DNA from: Hyposmocoma kahamanoa
Lineage: Eukaryota; Arthropoda; Insecta; Lepidoptera; Cosmopterigidae
Length of the DNA: 64,000 nucleotides
Direction of reading: 5' to 3'
Assembly (NCBI RefSeq): GCF_003589595.1
Contig: NW_020656077.1
Span: 9,753,019 to 9,817,018, forward strand
Positions 1 through 12,195 of the stretch are shown here, piece after piece. How positions within the stretch are numbered: the stretch's first letter is position 1; each line of letters opens with the position of its first letter. The notes below the pieces were generated by a model. That model made no database searches. It saw only the letters and a program-made list of their open reading frames with translations, and was not told the origin of the DNA. The position numbers were made by a program, and so were the translations under genes.

Positions 1-110
1 TGTCAAGCACACTCCAGTCCATACATCGATAGCTTTTGTGTATGATACAGGTGGCAAAGATGCATTGATGCCGGAGGACTGCGTAGCCATGGTCAAGAGC
101 GTAGTTACGC
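1..110 (-). CDS. GluCl: GluCl exon 8: M2 end, M2-M3 loop, M3 start (partial)
   Basis: The exon begins after a TTTTAG acceptor (AG at 112-111) and runs off the left edge. It completes the split glycine codon of the previous exon, then reads [15 protein letters not shown] (pore-lining M2), NASLPPVSY (M2-M3 loop) and [13 protein letters not shown] (start of M3). These are near-invariant in insect GluCl and rule out RDL and HisCl. The alanine and glycine in KAIDVWTG are, as I recall the literature, the positions changed in avermectin-resistant Plutella and spider mites. Here both are the ordinary residues. The next 3' exon is outside the window. Confidence 0.95.
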
Positions 111-201
111 CTAAAAGCAGAAACGTACATTGAATAGCAACGTTACGTCGCTAAGATACTGTTCAACCGAGAATTAATAATCTACACCCAGTGATGCTCA
201 C

Positions 202-354
202 CCAGTGACACCCTTGCTGGAACCGCGCCTTGATCAAGCCAAAACGACACCCATGATACAATAACCAACATGCAGCAAGGGATATAAATCTGGATCAAAT
301 AGTAACTGAATTCTCGTTTGAAGAGCAAGTCCACTTTAAGGCAACTGTATTCCC
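202..354 (-). CDS. GluCl: GluCl exon 7: second disulfide, M1 and start of M2
   Basis: This 153-bp exon lies between a TTTGCAG acceptor (AG 356-355) and a GTGAGC donor (201-200). It opens with the last two bases of a split glycine codon, then [11 protein letters not shown], whose cysteine pairs with the one in the preceding exon to form the second extracellular disulfide found in GluCl and glycine receptors. M1 follows ([18 protein letters not shown], then [10 protein letters not shown]). The exon ends in [11 protein letters not shown], where the PAR motif before M2 marks an anion-selective pore. Only 91 bp separate it from exon 8. Confidence 0.96.
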
Positions 355-451
355 CTGCAAATCAAGAAAGTCACAGATAACTCGGGTGGATATGATATTA
401 ATCGTGCGACAGACGTCCTGTGAACGTCTAGGTGACAAAATCATGGCTCAC

Positions 452-586
452 CGGTATTAGTTTTGCTATTGCAATAATCTGTCAAAAACTTTTCGAGCGT
501 AAATCTTGGTAGATGGAGGTTTTTAACGACTTGCACCGGATCGCCTTCTTTCCATAAGAATACTAGATCGTCCGTAGTCCAGCCAT
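452..586 (-). CDS. GluCl: GluCl exon 6: distal ligand-binding domain
   Basis: This 135-bp exon starts after an AG at 588-587 and ends before the GTGAGC donor whose GT is at 451-450. The first two bases complete the tyrosine codon begun in exon 5, giving YGWTTDDLVFLWKEGD, then PVQVVKNLHLPRFTLEKF, then LTDYCNSKTNTG. The cysteine in DYC is the partner of the one in exon 7. It matches insect GluCl almost residue for residue. The flanking introns are only 84 and 97 bp, so exons 5 to 8 form a compact cluster. Confidence 0.96.
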
Positions 587-670
587 CTGAAATACAAGTT
601 ATTGGGGTGTCACAGGAACATGTGCCGTTAAATCACGATCGCTGTTCAACTGCCATGTCTAGACACTTAC

Positions 671-907
671 AACTTGCCATACGCAGTGAGCACGTTTGTT
701 TGTCCAGCGGGTAAAGTTTTAGGTTCATGGGGCATGACAAGGTGAGGGATATACGAATGCTGTAGAGGACATTGCCGTTGGGGAATATACGGATGTACAC
801 ATTCGGCATGATGATGTTGTGGAAATGACCCTCTTTCTCGTTCGAAAAGAATAAATCAGGCATCCATACTCTGTTAGCTTCGGTCAAAGTCAGATATTTC
901 AGACGGC
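671..907 (-). CDS. GluCl: GluCl exon 5: Cys-loop and central ligand-binding domain
   Basis: This 237-bp exon runs from a TTGCAG acceptor (909-908) to a GTAAGT donor (670-665). It starts with [18 protein letters not shown] (the glycine codon is split with exon 4) and continues through [17 protein letters not shown] and [19 protein letters not shown]. It contains the Cys-loop, two cysteines with exactly 13 residues between them (SC...QTC), which defines the superfamily. It ends within the tyrosine codon of MASY. An open frame starting near 887 is not the true start: the acceptor and the conserved residues extend the exon to 907. Confidence 0.97.
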
Positions 908-2295
908 CTGCAATACAAATGGTGGATTAGCAGAATATTGGAGCAGGAAATATGATTTAACAATAAAACAAATGTGTCAAATTGAGTAGTCCTCTTGCAA
1001 ACAGCGCTATGTGAAATTTTTAATGACTTGTTGTTAATGGCGTGAAATGGATCAGTATTTTAAATAATTTCAAATACTTCAACAATACAAGTCGCTGTCT
1101 TTCTTAGTTTTACACTTTTAAAGTTGCCTTTTTGTCGTCAACCTGCAAACCCTGCTTTGTTTGGTACTTATTATTTTGTCATCCGAGAGGTCCCTCGTCT
1201 TCATTTATTAAAAACTTGGTCGTCAAACATTTCGGAGAAGATTGCTTTACATACGATATTCTTGAATTGTTGGTTGAATTCTTGAATTGTACATTGATCA
1301 GTCATGTTATCATAGTGTTGTTGCAAAACTAGCTCTGAACAATTACAAAACTTTTAAGATTTCTTTAAAGATCACTGGGGCAAAATTGTCTATGTTAAAT
1401 TTTTTAATGTAAATAAAGTAAAATGTTTAATAGTGTCAATTTGTTTCTTCATATTGTTTATCTCTTTTGTATAACAATTTTCAGATAATTAAAAAAGTAC
1501 CATTTAAAAATGCGTTTTCAGAACAATAATTGTTTTTTTTTATGGTTTGTAGTTTTTTTATTCACGCACATAACGCAGTTTGCTAGTGGACTACTCAATT
1601 GGTTTAAGATTTAGCAAGACTCCTTAACCTCGTAACCTACATTAAAGTGAACTTTTGAATAGGCACAAAAAACATAATTGCTGGAAATAATTATACGACA
1701 ATCTATGATTATTCCTTTTTGTATAACAAAATAAGGGTTTACACATTGACTTACAATTACATGGACGTCGAACAAAAAGTGTCCGAATTTATAGGGCGTT
1801 AAAATCGTATACAGAGCGTCATTCACGCTTTAGTCTTCGTTTGTTCGACTGACAGCGAAGCAAGCAAAATTAAACAGTACTGCGATGACATTACAATTTA
1901 AATTCAACGTTTTAGCTTTTTCATATTCCTTTACATGACACTACGTTTAAATAGGTTGACTTGGGACATTTTTTTCGTGGTTTGTGTATTAGACCCGTCG
2001 TCCATTTATTTGTAAGTCAATGGGTTTACAAATTATATTTTAAACTTTAATTGGACATACGAGGTTCCTTTGTTATTCAAAAAATTAGACTGTATTTTTG
2101 TTTGTGTGTATAGTTATTACTCGATTACCCCGGTTTTGCAAACCGAATATGATGATTCTTTTTTTGTTGGAATGAGGATACTGTGATCCTGTTAAAATTT
2201 AAAGAGAATATTCCACCTTTAAGGGTATTTACTTTTTCATATTTAAGAATCTACTGGAGTCTGCTAATTGAACTTATTCATTTAGACTTATTTAC
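908..2295. other. GluCl intron 4 (1388 bp)
   Basis: The intron between the 70-bp exon and the Cys-loop exon. It holds one complete short transposon with CATTGACTTACAA ends (1744-2022). At about 2120-2240 there is a weak match to the lepidopteran ACCGACTTC repeat (phrases such as GATGATTCTT and TATTCCACC with spacing like that in the better copies at 16.4 and 17.9 kb). The rest is AT-rich without coding potential. Confidence 0.7.
1744..2022 (+). mobile_element. 228-bp MITE family, copy 1 (279-bp long variant)
   Basis: Begins CATTGACTTACAA and ends with its inverse TTGTAAGTCAATG. Both sides carry the 8-bp duplication GGTTTACA (1736-1743 and 2023-2030). It is about 50 bp longer than most copies because of an internal segment that also appears in the copy at 38403. 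It has no coding capacity, so it must depend on a transposase supplied elsewhere. The 8-bp duplication fits hAT or P superfamilies; the ends do not decide between them. Confidence 0.9.
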
Positions 2296-2365
2296 CTCCC
2301 AAGTTGTTGAACTTCAACCGTTCGTCTAACCACTGCTCGCGAAATGTAAGTTGCACGGAATATTC
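2296..2365 (-). CDS. GluCl: GluCl exon 4: constant exon after the alternative pair
   Basis: This 70-bp exon has its acceptor TTTTCAG (AG 2367-2366) and donor GTAAAT (2295-2290). It reads EYSVQLTFREQWLDERLKFN followed by NLG, and its last base starts a glycine codon completed by exon 5. EYSVQLTFREQW is a hallmark of insect GluCl just after alternative exon 3. It begins exactly in codon phase 0, so it fits the phase-0 end of either 68-bp exon. Confidence 0.96.
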
Positions 2366-2642
2366 CTGAAAACATATACAACTTTGTAAAATGCTTATGT
2401 TTAAGTCAATGCAAATTATTTCTTACATTTTTTAGACATTGTCAAATCTTGCATGTGCAGCCTATTACTGGGCACAGAGTTTATTTTTTAGCGTTTCGAC
2501 AATATCTATGCAATTCCTATAAGCTATTTATTAAAACAGTTTCAATTAACTGGTAACATTAAGCTTTTGATTAACTTTAAACTACCTAAGTAGATCGTGT
2601 TATATTTTTATGCGTTAAAAATAAGCTATATCACAAAAAATT

Positions 2643-2852
2643 ATGTTTTCATCACATCTGCACGTAAATAGTATAATTGCATGCCGGCTAACTTGACTGT
2701 AATGCCCCAAAAAAACCCTCAGGACTTTTTTCCTCTCATTACACGACCATGGCTGTAATAAGAAGAAAAACTGCAAAAGGGTTTCGTTTGGGGCGTTACA
2801 GCCAAGTTAGCCTGCATGCAATCATACCATTTACGTGCAAGTGTAATGAAAG
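2643..2852. mobile_element. Fold-back MITE with about 70-bp inverted arms
   Basis: The left arm (about 2645-2715) and right arm (about 2785-2850) are inverse copies: both read TTTTCAT..ACA..TGCACGTAAAT and later GCATGC.GGCTAACTTG and GCCCC toward the centre. The short loop between them holds no gene. An open frame over 2749-3081 crosses the right arm and is a by-product. A related single arm lies at about 3379-3470. Confidence 0.75.
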
Positions 2853-3378
2853 CAAGTATATGCTACTTTATAATGAGTACATCAGAAAGCTTTACGTGAT
2901 AGGTACCTATTATTTGTGCCCATACTTTGGCTATAGTGCTCTTACCGAAATTATAGTGCGCCATGAACCAGCTACTAGGAACAGGGATATACCATTTGCA
3001 GATAAAGGGTTATTGACACAAATGTTCTACATTATAGCTTATTGTCTAAAGGAAAGGATGTTGTCGAAGGTTCTTTCTTAATAATTTACAATAAACCGAA
3101 ACACTGGAAACAGACCCCTCGACATCAAAAGAGCAAGTCAAATGAATTGTTGCCTCACAAATAAAGCTGCAAAACAGTATACATATGTATGGACCACATA
3201 TAAGTAGGAAGGGGCGCATGCATCGAAGAATAGCTTTTAGAATGACGTGGACGATATGGCAATATATTGGCGAGGAGAGCACCGTTTGATACTATCGACA
3301 GTGATGGATGCGTTCTTGCTAGCTCATTTGCTTCTGCCCCCCGAATAAGGGCGCTACGAATTCTGGTTGATAATGTAA

Positions 3379-3470
3379 TTTTTCATCACACTTGCTCGTA
3401 AACCGTGTCATAACATGTAGGCAAAGTCGACTGTAAAGTCCTAATTACGCCGACGGACTTTTTCATTACA
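3379..3470 (+). repeat. Solo arm related to the fold-back MITE at 2643
   Basis: A diverged segment with TTTTTCATCACACTTGC, a conserved spacing and CATGTAGGCAAAGTCGACTGT matches the left arm of the element at 2643-2852. The second arm is not obvious, so this is probably a decayed or truncated copy. Confidence 0.5.
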
Positions 3471-3499
3471 ATACCGCTTTAAGGCAGTAATTGATTTAT

Positions 3500-5980
3500 T
3501 TCTTAGTTGCACGTTGCACTGCAATTCTCAACGTCAAGATTAAGCAAAAAGTTTTTATGCTCGAAAAATCTTAATGCATTTTGCATAAACTTGAAGTATA
3601 GGAATTTATCTGTGTTTATTATTATTCATGTTATAAATACAAATTCTGCAGTATTTTTAGTATATACAAATTATTTATTTTATGTCTAATACATCATGGT
3701 CGCATGTGTTTTTGCCTAAGAATAGCTGGTTATCTGTTTGTTTAGTTAAAAAAAAAGCCCGCCATTTACAAAATCCATAATTATTGATGATATGTACATA
3801 GATATAAATGGTTGTCATGCGATATTATTTTTTCTGCATTTATCTTTGTATTTATTTCCTCACAAACGTGATGAAAAACTTTATATGTAACACGGGGGTA
3901 CGGGAATCACGAACCTCGGCTCTGAAAGCCCTCAGTCTTCGACTTCGGGTTTCTAATAGAGTCTCGTCCGTAACTCCTTATTTAACACACAATGTACTAC
4001 TATTAGGCTTTATTCGAGATCCAAAAGCTACTTTCGAAAGGATATGTAACAATATAACATCGACCTATAAATGTTTATTAATCTAATAATAAATTAGACC
4101 TACTAATAAATGCAAGCTACGTGCATTATGAATAAAACTACAGTGCGAAGCGAAAGCGTTGGAACCAACTCACCGTTCCGAGCATTCGTTAAAGGAATGC
4201 TTGTTTAAATAGTGGTTACCTTCATGCAGGCTCACGAGGAATTTAACTAGAACTACGTTACGTCTAGTATGCCACAAGGGCGGGTGTCGCGCTTGGGTGG
4301 TCAACCACCAGAAGCACCAAGCTGAGTGCGGACGTGACGATACGTCCCCGTATAAGATTTTACACAACACAAATTCACATAAACAAGACAATAATAACAA
4401 TGAAGACAGTCAACGTATGCGACCAAAATTGTTTTTATACGTGATTGCATCGTTGCGGAAATGCTAGAGGGAAACGAAGAATGATTAAGAAAAAGTATAT
4501 AGAAAATAATTAGTAAAAATGAGGTGATCATGGGTGGCGGTCGCGTATGTCCCCGGGAGCCGGAAGTCGTGGTCCGCCTGTGGACTGGGACCAGTGTTTC
4601 ATAGCTGTACTGTAGCGGTGAGTACTTTGACAAATGTCAATCTCAATGTGCACGTGATCCAATTGCTTAAAGGCTTGTACTATAGTGCGTCTGGTTTGTA
4701 AGTGGTCAGTTGATTTCTGTTTATTAATTAGGTTTTCGTTTTGTTATTCCATTGAAAGTGATCTGTACAAGAGTGAATATTGTACAACAGTTGGCATAAC
4801 TTGCGCCGTTGTTAAGTTGAAAACTTAAGTGAAAATAGAAGTAATAAACAGTGTGAGTTTTTTAAATATTACTACCGAATTGACATTTGATAAAAATAAT
4901 TAGGCTAGAAAGTGCGTGGCTCCAAAGGCCGAAATATTGAAGCACATATTGTATGGCCAAAAATTTCACATGAAAAAGTGAATTCAAGTGAGAAAAACGG
5001 TATGTGCAAATTTCAATTTCAAATCCACTGATTAACAGACAATTTTATTATAACGCCATCTATTGGTATAAGACAAATTAGTTACTACTGCATTGTGAAC
5101 CAACTGACAATTTATTGTAGGTTTACTAGTATGTTGTAGTTTTATGTATTAAATTTGTATGTTGTGTTACGTATAAAGAGGTTATAAAAGAATTTGCAAT
5201 CTGCTAATAGATGACCGGCTTCGAGGCCTTAATTACGTTTAAAATTGTTTATAATAAAATTGTCATTTGTCAGATGATTACAGAAACTTACTCACCATAT
5301 TGTAATCATCTATTTTGCTGATAGACCTTAGAAATATATCGACGCGAGCAACGGTTGGACTGACGCCTTGGAAAAAAAATTACAAACAATATCAGCAATT
5401 ACATTTTGAATAATTATATTTGCGGTACAATATTACTTTTTCACCTGCTAGCTGTCGCCATATTGTCTGTGCAATTTAATTGATTACCAGACGCTTTAAG
5501 TATAAATCAAGAAACAACGTCACACATGTTTCGAAGATGATATCACAAAGACCACCGGCTCGTCGAATGATGATAATGGAATTGTAAGCCCCGATGAACT
5601 TAAGACTCAATTTGAAATGGCGCAGAACAGAACATTGTACACAGCACAATGAGTTTAGAGATACGATACGGTAGTTTCAGGAATTTCCGAGACTACGAAT
5701 ACTCTGAAAGAGACGCGATCTGCAATTTTGCTAGGTTAGTTTGAAACCACTAGTAATTGTAATAACATTGCAATTACGGCTATGTTTCATATTCTGTTAA
5801 GATTTAGTTGTAATGGCCGTTGCGTCTCAGTGGAATGTCAGTGATGGTTATTCATTAATTCAAACACTAACAATCTATGTTGTCTTACTAAAACTACTAT
5901 GGAAATTATTATGCATATCGACGCTTGAAAGGCAAAATGGAACAAGCGACACTCAGCTCATATTTCTGACTCCAACGGTA
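3500..5980. other. No gene recognised
   Basis: AT-rich intronic DNA. The open frames here (up to 110 codons, for example 4301-4633) show no signal, domain or splice pattern that I recognise, and no internal repeat stands out. Confidence 0.5.
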
Positions 5981-5984
5981 TATA

Positions 5985-6295
5985 TCGCACTGTTATTATA
6001 ATAGTGTTGTAACCCAAAATATGTGAAGTTCAAGATTATACTATTGCTGAACGTAAAATTTGATTCTTTACAAGTCAATAAAATTTTGTAAGAAACAACT
6101 GAAATAAATCTACGTCACTCAAAATGAGACAAACTTTTTGTGATAAATAATAAATATGTCTGTAATAAATAAACTTTTAACTATACATAAATTTTAACAA
6201 TCTTTCGCGGGTAGTGAGTTTCGTTTTTCATCGATTCTGAAAAATTACACTTTGTGCGTTAATACACTATTATATTAACTGTGCGATATAACTCA
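5985..6295 (+). repeat. Unclassified interspersed repeat U1, copy 1
   Basis: Shares long diverged runs with 13075-13425: TTATAATAGTGTT, GAACGT.AAATTTGATTCT, TTGTAAGAAACAA, AGACAAACTTTT and, near the end, ACACTATT.T.TTA.C.GTGCGATAT. No inverted ends or coding capacity were seen. Both copies lie in GluCl introns in the same orientation. Confidence 0.6.
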
Positions 6296-6714
6296 ATATG
6301 ACCCAAAACTGTCGCTTATCCCATTTTGCCTTTCAAACGTCGATATAGAAATTTTTATCTCGTTTCAACAGCAATTCAGTTTTCAAATTAAGTATACATT
6401 TTATTAATTAATACACTACGACATCGACGTGCTATTGAAAAGCAGAATGCTAAAAAATTGTAATGGCAGTTGGATAATAACTCGATGGCTAGCCTCTGAC
6501 AAGCACTACTCTTAACTTTAGCAGAATATCAAACGAACACAACCTGCCATTGACTTTTTCGACACACAACTGCAATGATTTAAAATTAGCAGTCCCAAAA
6601 AAGTTAAGAGTGGTAGTTTGTTAACATTTGTAATGGCAGTTAATATATATAACTGCCAATGCGAATTTTTTGGTATTCTGCTCTTCAATGGCGAGTTGAT
6701 GGTCATATTCTGCC

Positions 6715-7455
6715 GCCCACTAATTAAAACTTGGCTAAGTGACAAAATATTTTTTTGAGATATCATACAAACCCATAACCATTGACTTACAAATAAATGG
6801 ACGACGGGTCTAATACAAAAACCACGAAAAAAATGTCCCAAGTCAACCTATTAGAAATTTAAATTGTTATGTCATCGCAGTATCGCGCTGTCCGTAGAAC
6901 AAATGAAGACTAAAGCGGAGTGTCGCGCTCTGTATACGATTTAAGCGTTTTACAAGTGCGGACACTTTTTAGCGCGGACCCGACGTCCATATAATTGTAA
7001 GTCAATGCCCATAACCCAGTTTTATAATAATGAAATTGTTTAATGATATTCAGCTACGCATCGTTAAGGTAAGTTCCAATAAGTCGAACTGGTTAACTCA
7101 TTTTAATTGTTTTTAAAAGAGAATTTTGTGATCTATCTTTTGCTATTTATGACCCACTACTCGCAATATGTTTTTGAGATCATTATGTTCACGCGGAAAC
7201 ACTGTCGCACAGTTTCGGCGACTGGAGGCGATGGGTGGGTGCCTCTGTCGTGCGGGACAACTCCGATCAGTACCGCGTCGATGAATTTGACATTCACCGT
7301 ATTATTATACTGTAATATACATTTATTAGTTATTAAGAATCCTTGTATACACTTGACATTGTTAGTATGTTGAGAGAAATAAGCTAAACTAAACTATTTA
7401 AAACGGATATTTGACCGTTTGTCACATAACCGCGTTTTAGTTAGTGGACGCCAGT
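6715..7455 (+). repeat. Unclassified repeat U2, copy 1 (interrupted)
   Basis: Matches 50995-51228 with shared runs such as GGCTAAGTGACAAAATAT, GCATCGTTA, AAGTCGAACT and TTTTAGTTAGTGGACG. This copy carries the 228-bp MITE at 6780-7007 plus about 270 bp of unmatched sequence (about 7130-7400). The copy at 51 kb shows the uninterrupted site. Confidence 0.65.
6780..7007 (-). mobile_element. 228-bp MITE family, copy 2
   Basis: Exactly 228 bp, inverted relative to copy 1. The duplication CCCATAAC flanks it (6772-6779 and 7008-7015). The host repeat U2 has an unoccupied counterpart near 51050 (CCATAACCCAGTTTT), which confirms the insertion boundaries independently. Confidence 0.93.
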
Positions 7456-8285
7456 ATTCTTCATTTCACACTTTTCCTTTTAAGAAGAAAACAGTCTTTA
7501 TGACTGATGCTTTAAGTCAGTATAGTAAAATTACACAAGTGTTTTTTTTCATATTTAGCGTGTTCAGATAGGCGATTATTTAAAAATCTTTGAATGCAGT
7601 TCGAATTGTTTTTAAAATAAAAATGAAGTCTAGTTTCAATAAAATGTTCTATCTACGGTATTTACGGTACTTTCCCTCCGTGTGTCGTTTTAAGATTAAT
7701 TTGGAGATTAAACGGGATAACATCACTGACATTCCATTTTGACTCTACTGCCGTTGCAAATTAGATTTTAGCACAATAACAAATACTATCATGATTGCAA
7801 TATGATCTCAGACCAGTCGTTTCAAGAAAATCGGCGTCCTTTTGTTTGTCTCGTATTTATTTTCTAAGTTACGCAATTGCCATAAAGATCATTGTGCTAT
7901 AGTTACAACAATTCGCTTCCTAACATTCCGCGACAAAATAAATTGAGTCCAAAGCGGTAAAAACAAAAATTGTAATACATGATTGAGAGGTAAACGATTC
8001 TCTTTGTAGTGTTACTGCGTGGAGCTAAGTCTCACGGCGATGTAAAAACGCGCGTTACTAAAAACGATTTTGGTCGTCAACACCAAACGGGATTAATATG
8101 TAACTTAAACAAATAATATTATATATATGGAAAAACACGAACACATGAGTAGTTGGGAAAATCTCTCCTTGCTTCAATGAGGAGGGAGTTGCCCATTCAT
8201 TTGACTTGTCGTAGCCCTGAGCGAACCGTGGTCGGAAGATAAAAGACTTAGTCTACATGAGGTTCAGCTCGTCCTGTCGACTTAC

Positions 8286-8353
8286 CATGGTGACGTCGTC
8301 AATCTTTGATATACTTCGTACAAATATATTCACGCTCACTACCGCCGGGCCAT
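8286..8353 (-). CDS. GluCl: GluCl alternative exon 3a
   Basis: This 68-bp exon has a TACTTAG acceptor (8355-8354) and a consensus GTAAGT donor (8285-8280). It completes an aspartate codon with exon 2, then reads GPAVVSVNIFVRSISKIDDV and TM. The variant resembles the Drosophila type with SKIDDVTM. It shares length, phase and the DGPAVVS start with exon 3b, so the two probably arose by exon duplication. Its donor is closer to consensus than that of exon 3b. The exon encodes part of the outer beta-sheet of the ligand-binding domain. Confidence 0.93.
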
Positions 8354-8449
8354 CTAAGTACAAACGGTTGCATAAATAATTAGGATACAAAGAAAACCAG
8401 GTCCTAACGTGAGTAACTTATGGCGACTTTTTAAGTTTTCGCGATGGAT

Positions 8450-9180
8450 ACACATTGCTAATGAAATAATTTCTTCGGGTCCAATTCGCGTACTTCAAGT
8501 AAACCAACGCTTCGGGCCCTTTTCTGATTCCGTGGTCTATTAGGTCGTGTTAAAGTGCTTTGCTTTAATATTATTGATAACTTTACTATCTCAATCAGCC
8601 GTGACCATTGTACCTGTAAGCGTGTTTTTGTGTACTGCATGCTCTTCATATTCGTTCCCAATCCGAGTAATAAATCTATCTATACAAATCTAGAAAATTC
8701 GAACCCACTTCGGATATCGCTTGTGCACTAAGTCCGATTCCAATCCGAGAAAATACGGATACCGCTTGTACACCTACAGATAAAATGATCTCTGTGACAT
8801 TTCAGACCGTCTCGGATTCGGAACTCTAAGGATCCCAAAACGTTGGTTTGTTTGGAAGAACAAAGTTTCCAAGGTAGGCAGGCAAGGCCGACGGTTGGTG
8901 TGTGTTAGCTCGCCGGGTTCTCTCCGGGCACTGCTTCTACGGGCGCTTTGTGTGTTCGATGTAAATACATACTTAATCAACGCGATGTGGCTACGTGGGG
9001 CTCGATGAAGGCGCAAATAATCCAAGGATAACGCGATGTAAAATTGAGTGACTTCGACATAAACTGATTGAACTAAAGGAAAAGTGACTTTGGAAGCTAA
9101 ATGAAACAACAGATTGACTTGTTTACAGGAATTTGTGTTAGTGTACAATTACAGGTATAGAGCAGAATTCAGTTATAGAA
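8450..9180. repeat. Diverged fragments of the Y repeat
   Basis: Phrases such as AACGCTTCGGGCCCTTTT (about 8505-8525) and CCAAAACGTTGGTTTGTTTG (about 8835) resemble the GACGTTTCGGGCCC section of the Y element at 47.5 kb. The match is too decayed for firm boundaries, and the open frame at 8774-9148 is not credible as a gene. Confidence 0.4.
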
Positions 9181-9199
9181 GACATTGTAACGTTGTTAA

Positions 9200-12160
9200 A
9201 TATTGGCTGGGCGTAACTTACTTGGTTACAAAGGAAATTCCGATATAAATCCATTAAAATTTCACACACAAATTCACAACGTTCTTGCCAATGAATTTTA
9301 GTAGTAAGTAAGTGAACCCAACTCAGCAGTATACATTATCGTGGCGAGACGGTTTTCTTTGAGGCTTTCGAGGCGCGGCGTTTGAACAGCCCGGAAATTA
9401 ATGTTTTGTTAAAAAGGAAACTCAATAATTACTTACAAAGCGTAGTTCACGTTATATTACAGTTACATTAGAAACCAAATAACACAGGAATGTTATAGTT
9501 TATGAATGAATCAAAGAGATTTGATAAAATAAAGTGCTTTGATAATGAAATGGCCTTTTATTATTCATTTCAATCGCGTGTCTCGTGAACCCTCTATCGA
9601 TTTTTTAATAGCTCTGCAGCATTTTTTTTGCCGAGTAAGTGACATTGTAGAGATGTACAATTCTATTGACTCGGAAACTTATACCATCTGATTATAAAAC
9701 TTAAGAAGGAATAGAAACACGTCAAGTCGTTCGCCATAACCAAGACATGGGGATATATTACAGTAGGGGTGTCACAATAAGTACACTACAACCTGTGCCT
9801 TAAGAACACAGCATAAATATTCTGCTCTTATAATTTGTTAAGTGTATCGGTCACGGCCGCACTGAAGCAGCTTCGGTGAAAATCATACAAACAAATAACG
9901 AAGTCACCTGTTTCGGATGAACAAATTTTACCCTGTATTTGGAGGAGTGGAGGAGTGATTGCTATATATGGAAAGACAAAACTGTCCGGCTGTTCTTGGA
10001 CGTGCTTTTCTAATTTTCTATTCAACAGTAATAAAATTTGTTCATTATTATTATTTGTCACTCATCATTCTTTACCCTTACTATGTATTTTCTGAAAACT
10101 ATCAATCGTTTTTGCTGAAATACAAAAACTTCAAGGTGTTACAAGCAAAAGTCTCTATCCACCCTGGACAACGACCTTCAAGACGTAATTAAAGCTTGGA
10201 AAGAAATCCAAACAGATAGCACTTTTGATTTAATTTCGTCTTGAACGCCTCGGGCACACTCCAAAGCCACTCTAGGCAAAAAAAAGAAAGAATGTCATAG
10301 ATAATTCCTATTGCCTTTTCCATATGCCTCGTCATGTTATATACGCGACTAGATTTGTTCTCTCTAAGCAGTTGACGTAATTACAATTGTTGTTGCAAAC
10401 AGATTATTTGACGTTCATAGTATATTCTGTTAGTGTTCGTTAGATAAGGCAGTCACCACACTAATCGAAACAGATTGTGCCTGTCAGTTACTTTATTGAC
10501 ACAATAAGCGCCAAGCTGTTCGTGACCGGCTCAAGCCGAATTAGCGGCGACAAGTGTGGTGGTCCTTTAGGGCCAGTGCAGGCCTGCGGACAGCAATGCA
10601 GAGGACATTAAATATATCAATGTATATATAACTGTGCGTACGTTTACCTTAGTTCGAATTCAAATTATTCCCATTCTAATACGGTTTATTTTGCTTGGGT
10701 CGAGCGGCTGGGCTTTATTTTACAGTTTATTTTTTTACAAAGGAAATTAAAACCATTTGAAAAATGTATATCGTGTACTATACTGCCCTGCTTGTCGTAA
10801 CTGACACATTCGCATTTCGGAACTTTCGATATATTGGCACCTAAAGCATCATGGTCACCTAAAAAAAGTCAATTACGCGGATTTCACTTAACAATAAAAC
10901 TGAAACTAATTTAGATAATAAAAAATCGATTAGATGGGGTTGCAGATCTTGTTTCGCTGAGCTCAGACATGTCAATAACTCAATTTCGTTAAAAATTCGA
11001 TTGCGTTACTTATGATAAGGATGACAGTAAAGGTGTTCTATTTAGTTCAGTTGACATTAAAAAAATCATTGGTATATGTAAAGTACTTATTGAATGCAAT
11101 TTTCTTGTAAAATTTCGAGGTAGGTCTGTGTTTTTTTTCTATCGGGAAAATGTTCAAGAATCGTGTTTTCACATCGCAATTCATCAATTGTACTATATAT
11201 TGTTTTCCAAAGTGATTACTTTAAAACTTTGACTGTTACGCAGAAATAAGCAAAGCCATTTGACGTAGAATAAACTCTTAAGAAAGTATTATTTATGTAA
11301 TGTTTTATTACGAAAGCGAGGTTGGTCGCGTAATGTTACTGCTTCTGTAATGTGTCATTTGTGTTGTCAAGGCTTTATTTTACATTTGTATTTTTATCAG
11401 TAGGGTATTCTTTTGCGTGCAATGATTTAATGTATTTTCTATTATATTGTGATACAAGCTGTTTGCACTTTGAAAAATAAAATAAATTACAATTGAAATA
11501 AGGTACAAATTTCAATGATAATAATAATAATAAAATGAATAAATCTCTCAACATACATCCTTTATCTGCTCATGAAGTTAAAGTCAAAGTCAAGAATTGG
11601 CTTTTAGCTTTAGATTACTATGAAACCGAAGCGTTACTGTAGCAATTGGTATAAATTTTATTATTATTTTTTAATTAAACCAAAAATTGTTCCTTATCTT
11701 AAAATTATAGCGAATGTTTTTTGTTTATGTGGCATTAATTTTCCATCACGAAATATTCCAATACCCACACTAACTCAGACAAACACATACACCCACACAC
11801 ACACGCACACACACTCGTACACAAAATTACAGATATATTTATCACAATTTGCATATTACAATGTATCCAACTTGTTATATAATTATTACTTAGAGTACTT
11901 TTTATCGAGACTTTTAATAATAGATTCTTTCACTTTATTTTTTGTATTAAATTTTTAATTTATATTTTTCTCATGAAATAGACTTAAGCCTTGTCAAAAT
12001 TTGCGAGAGGGCACTGGCTCCTGTCACACAGGTTATACCTAGCTCAGGAGTCAGGGACTTACTTCATCAATATGTTGTAATCTATTTTGTGACTATAAAT
12101 ATTATTATTATTATTATATTTATTTATTTTAAACTCTCGCCTCTCCCAAGGCCTAAAAAA

Positions 12161-12195
<35 letters not shown>

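Larger units (their letters stand above)
2366..8285. other. GluCl intron between exons 3a and 4 (5920 bp)
   Basis: Holds a fold-back MITE (about 2643-2852) and a solo end of it (about 3379-3470), an unclassified repeat at 5985-6295 that recurs at 13075-13425, another at 6715-7455 that recurs at 50995-51228, and a 228-bp MITE at 6780-7007 inserted in the latter. From about 3500 to 5980 and 7460 to 8285 I see only AT-rich non-coding sequence. Confidence 0.65.

Noticed and set aside
633..887. Open frame with ATG-like start inside GluCl
   Set aside because: The frame reads past the real donor at 670 into intron and starts at an internal codon; the true exon is 671-907.
2749..3081. 110-codon plus-strand frame
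   Set aside because: It overlaps the right arm of a fold-back MITE and shows no protein signature.
5041..5075. AG-ATGG on the minus strand as a third exon 3
   Set aside because: The sequence after it does not encode the DGP start; GCCATCTAT is a common repeat phrase in this genome.
12160..12192. Regular short repeats as a CRISPR-like array
   Set aside because: Plain trinucleotide ATT microsatellite without spacers, in a eukaryotic intron.
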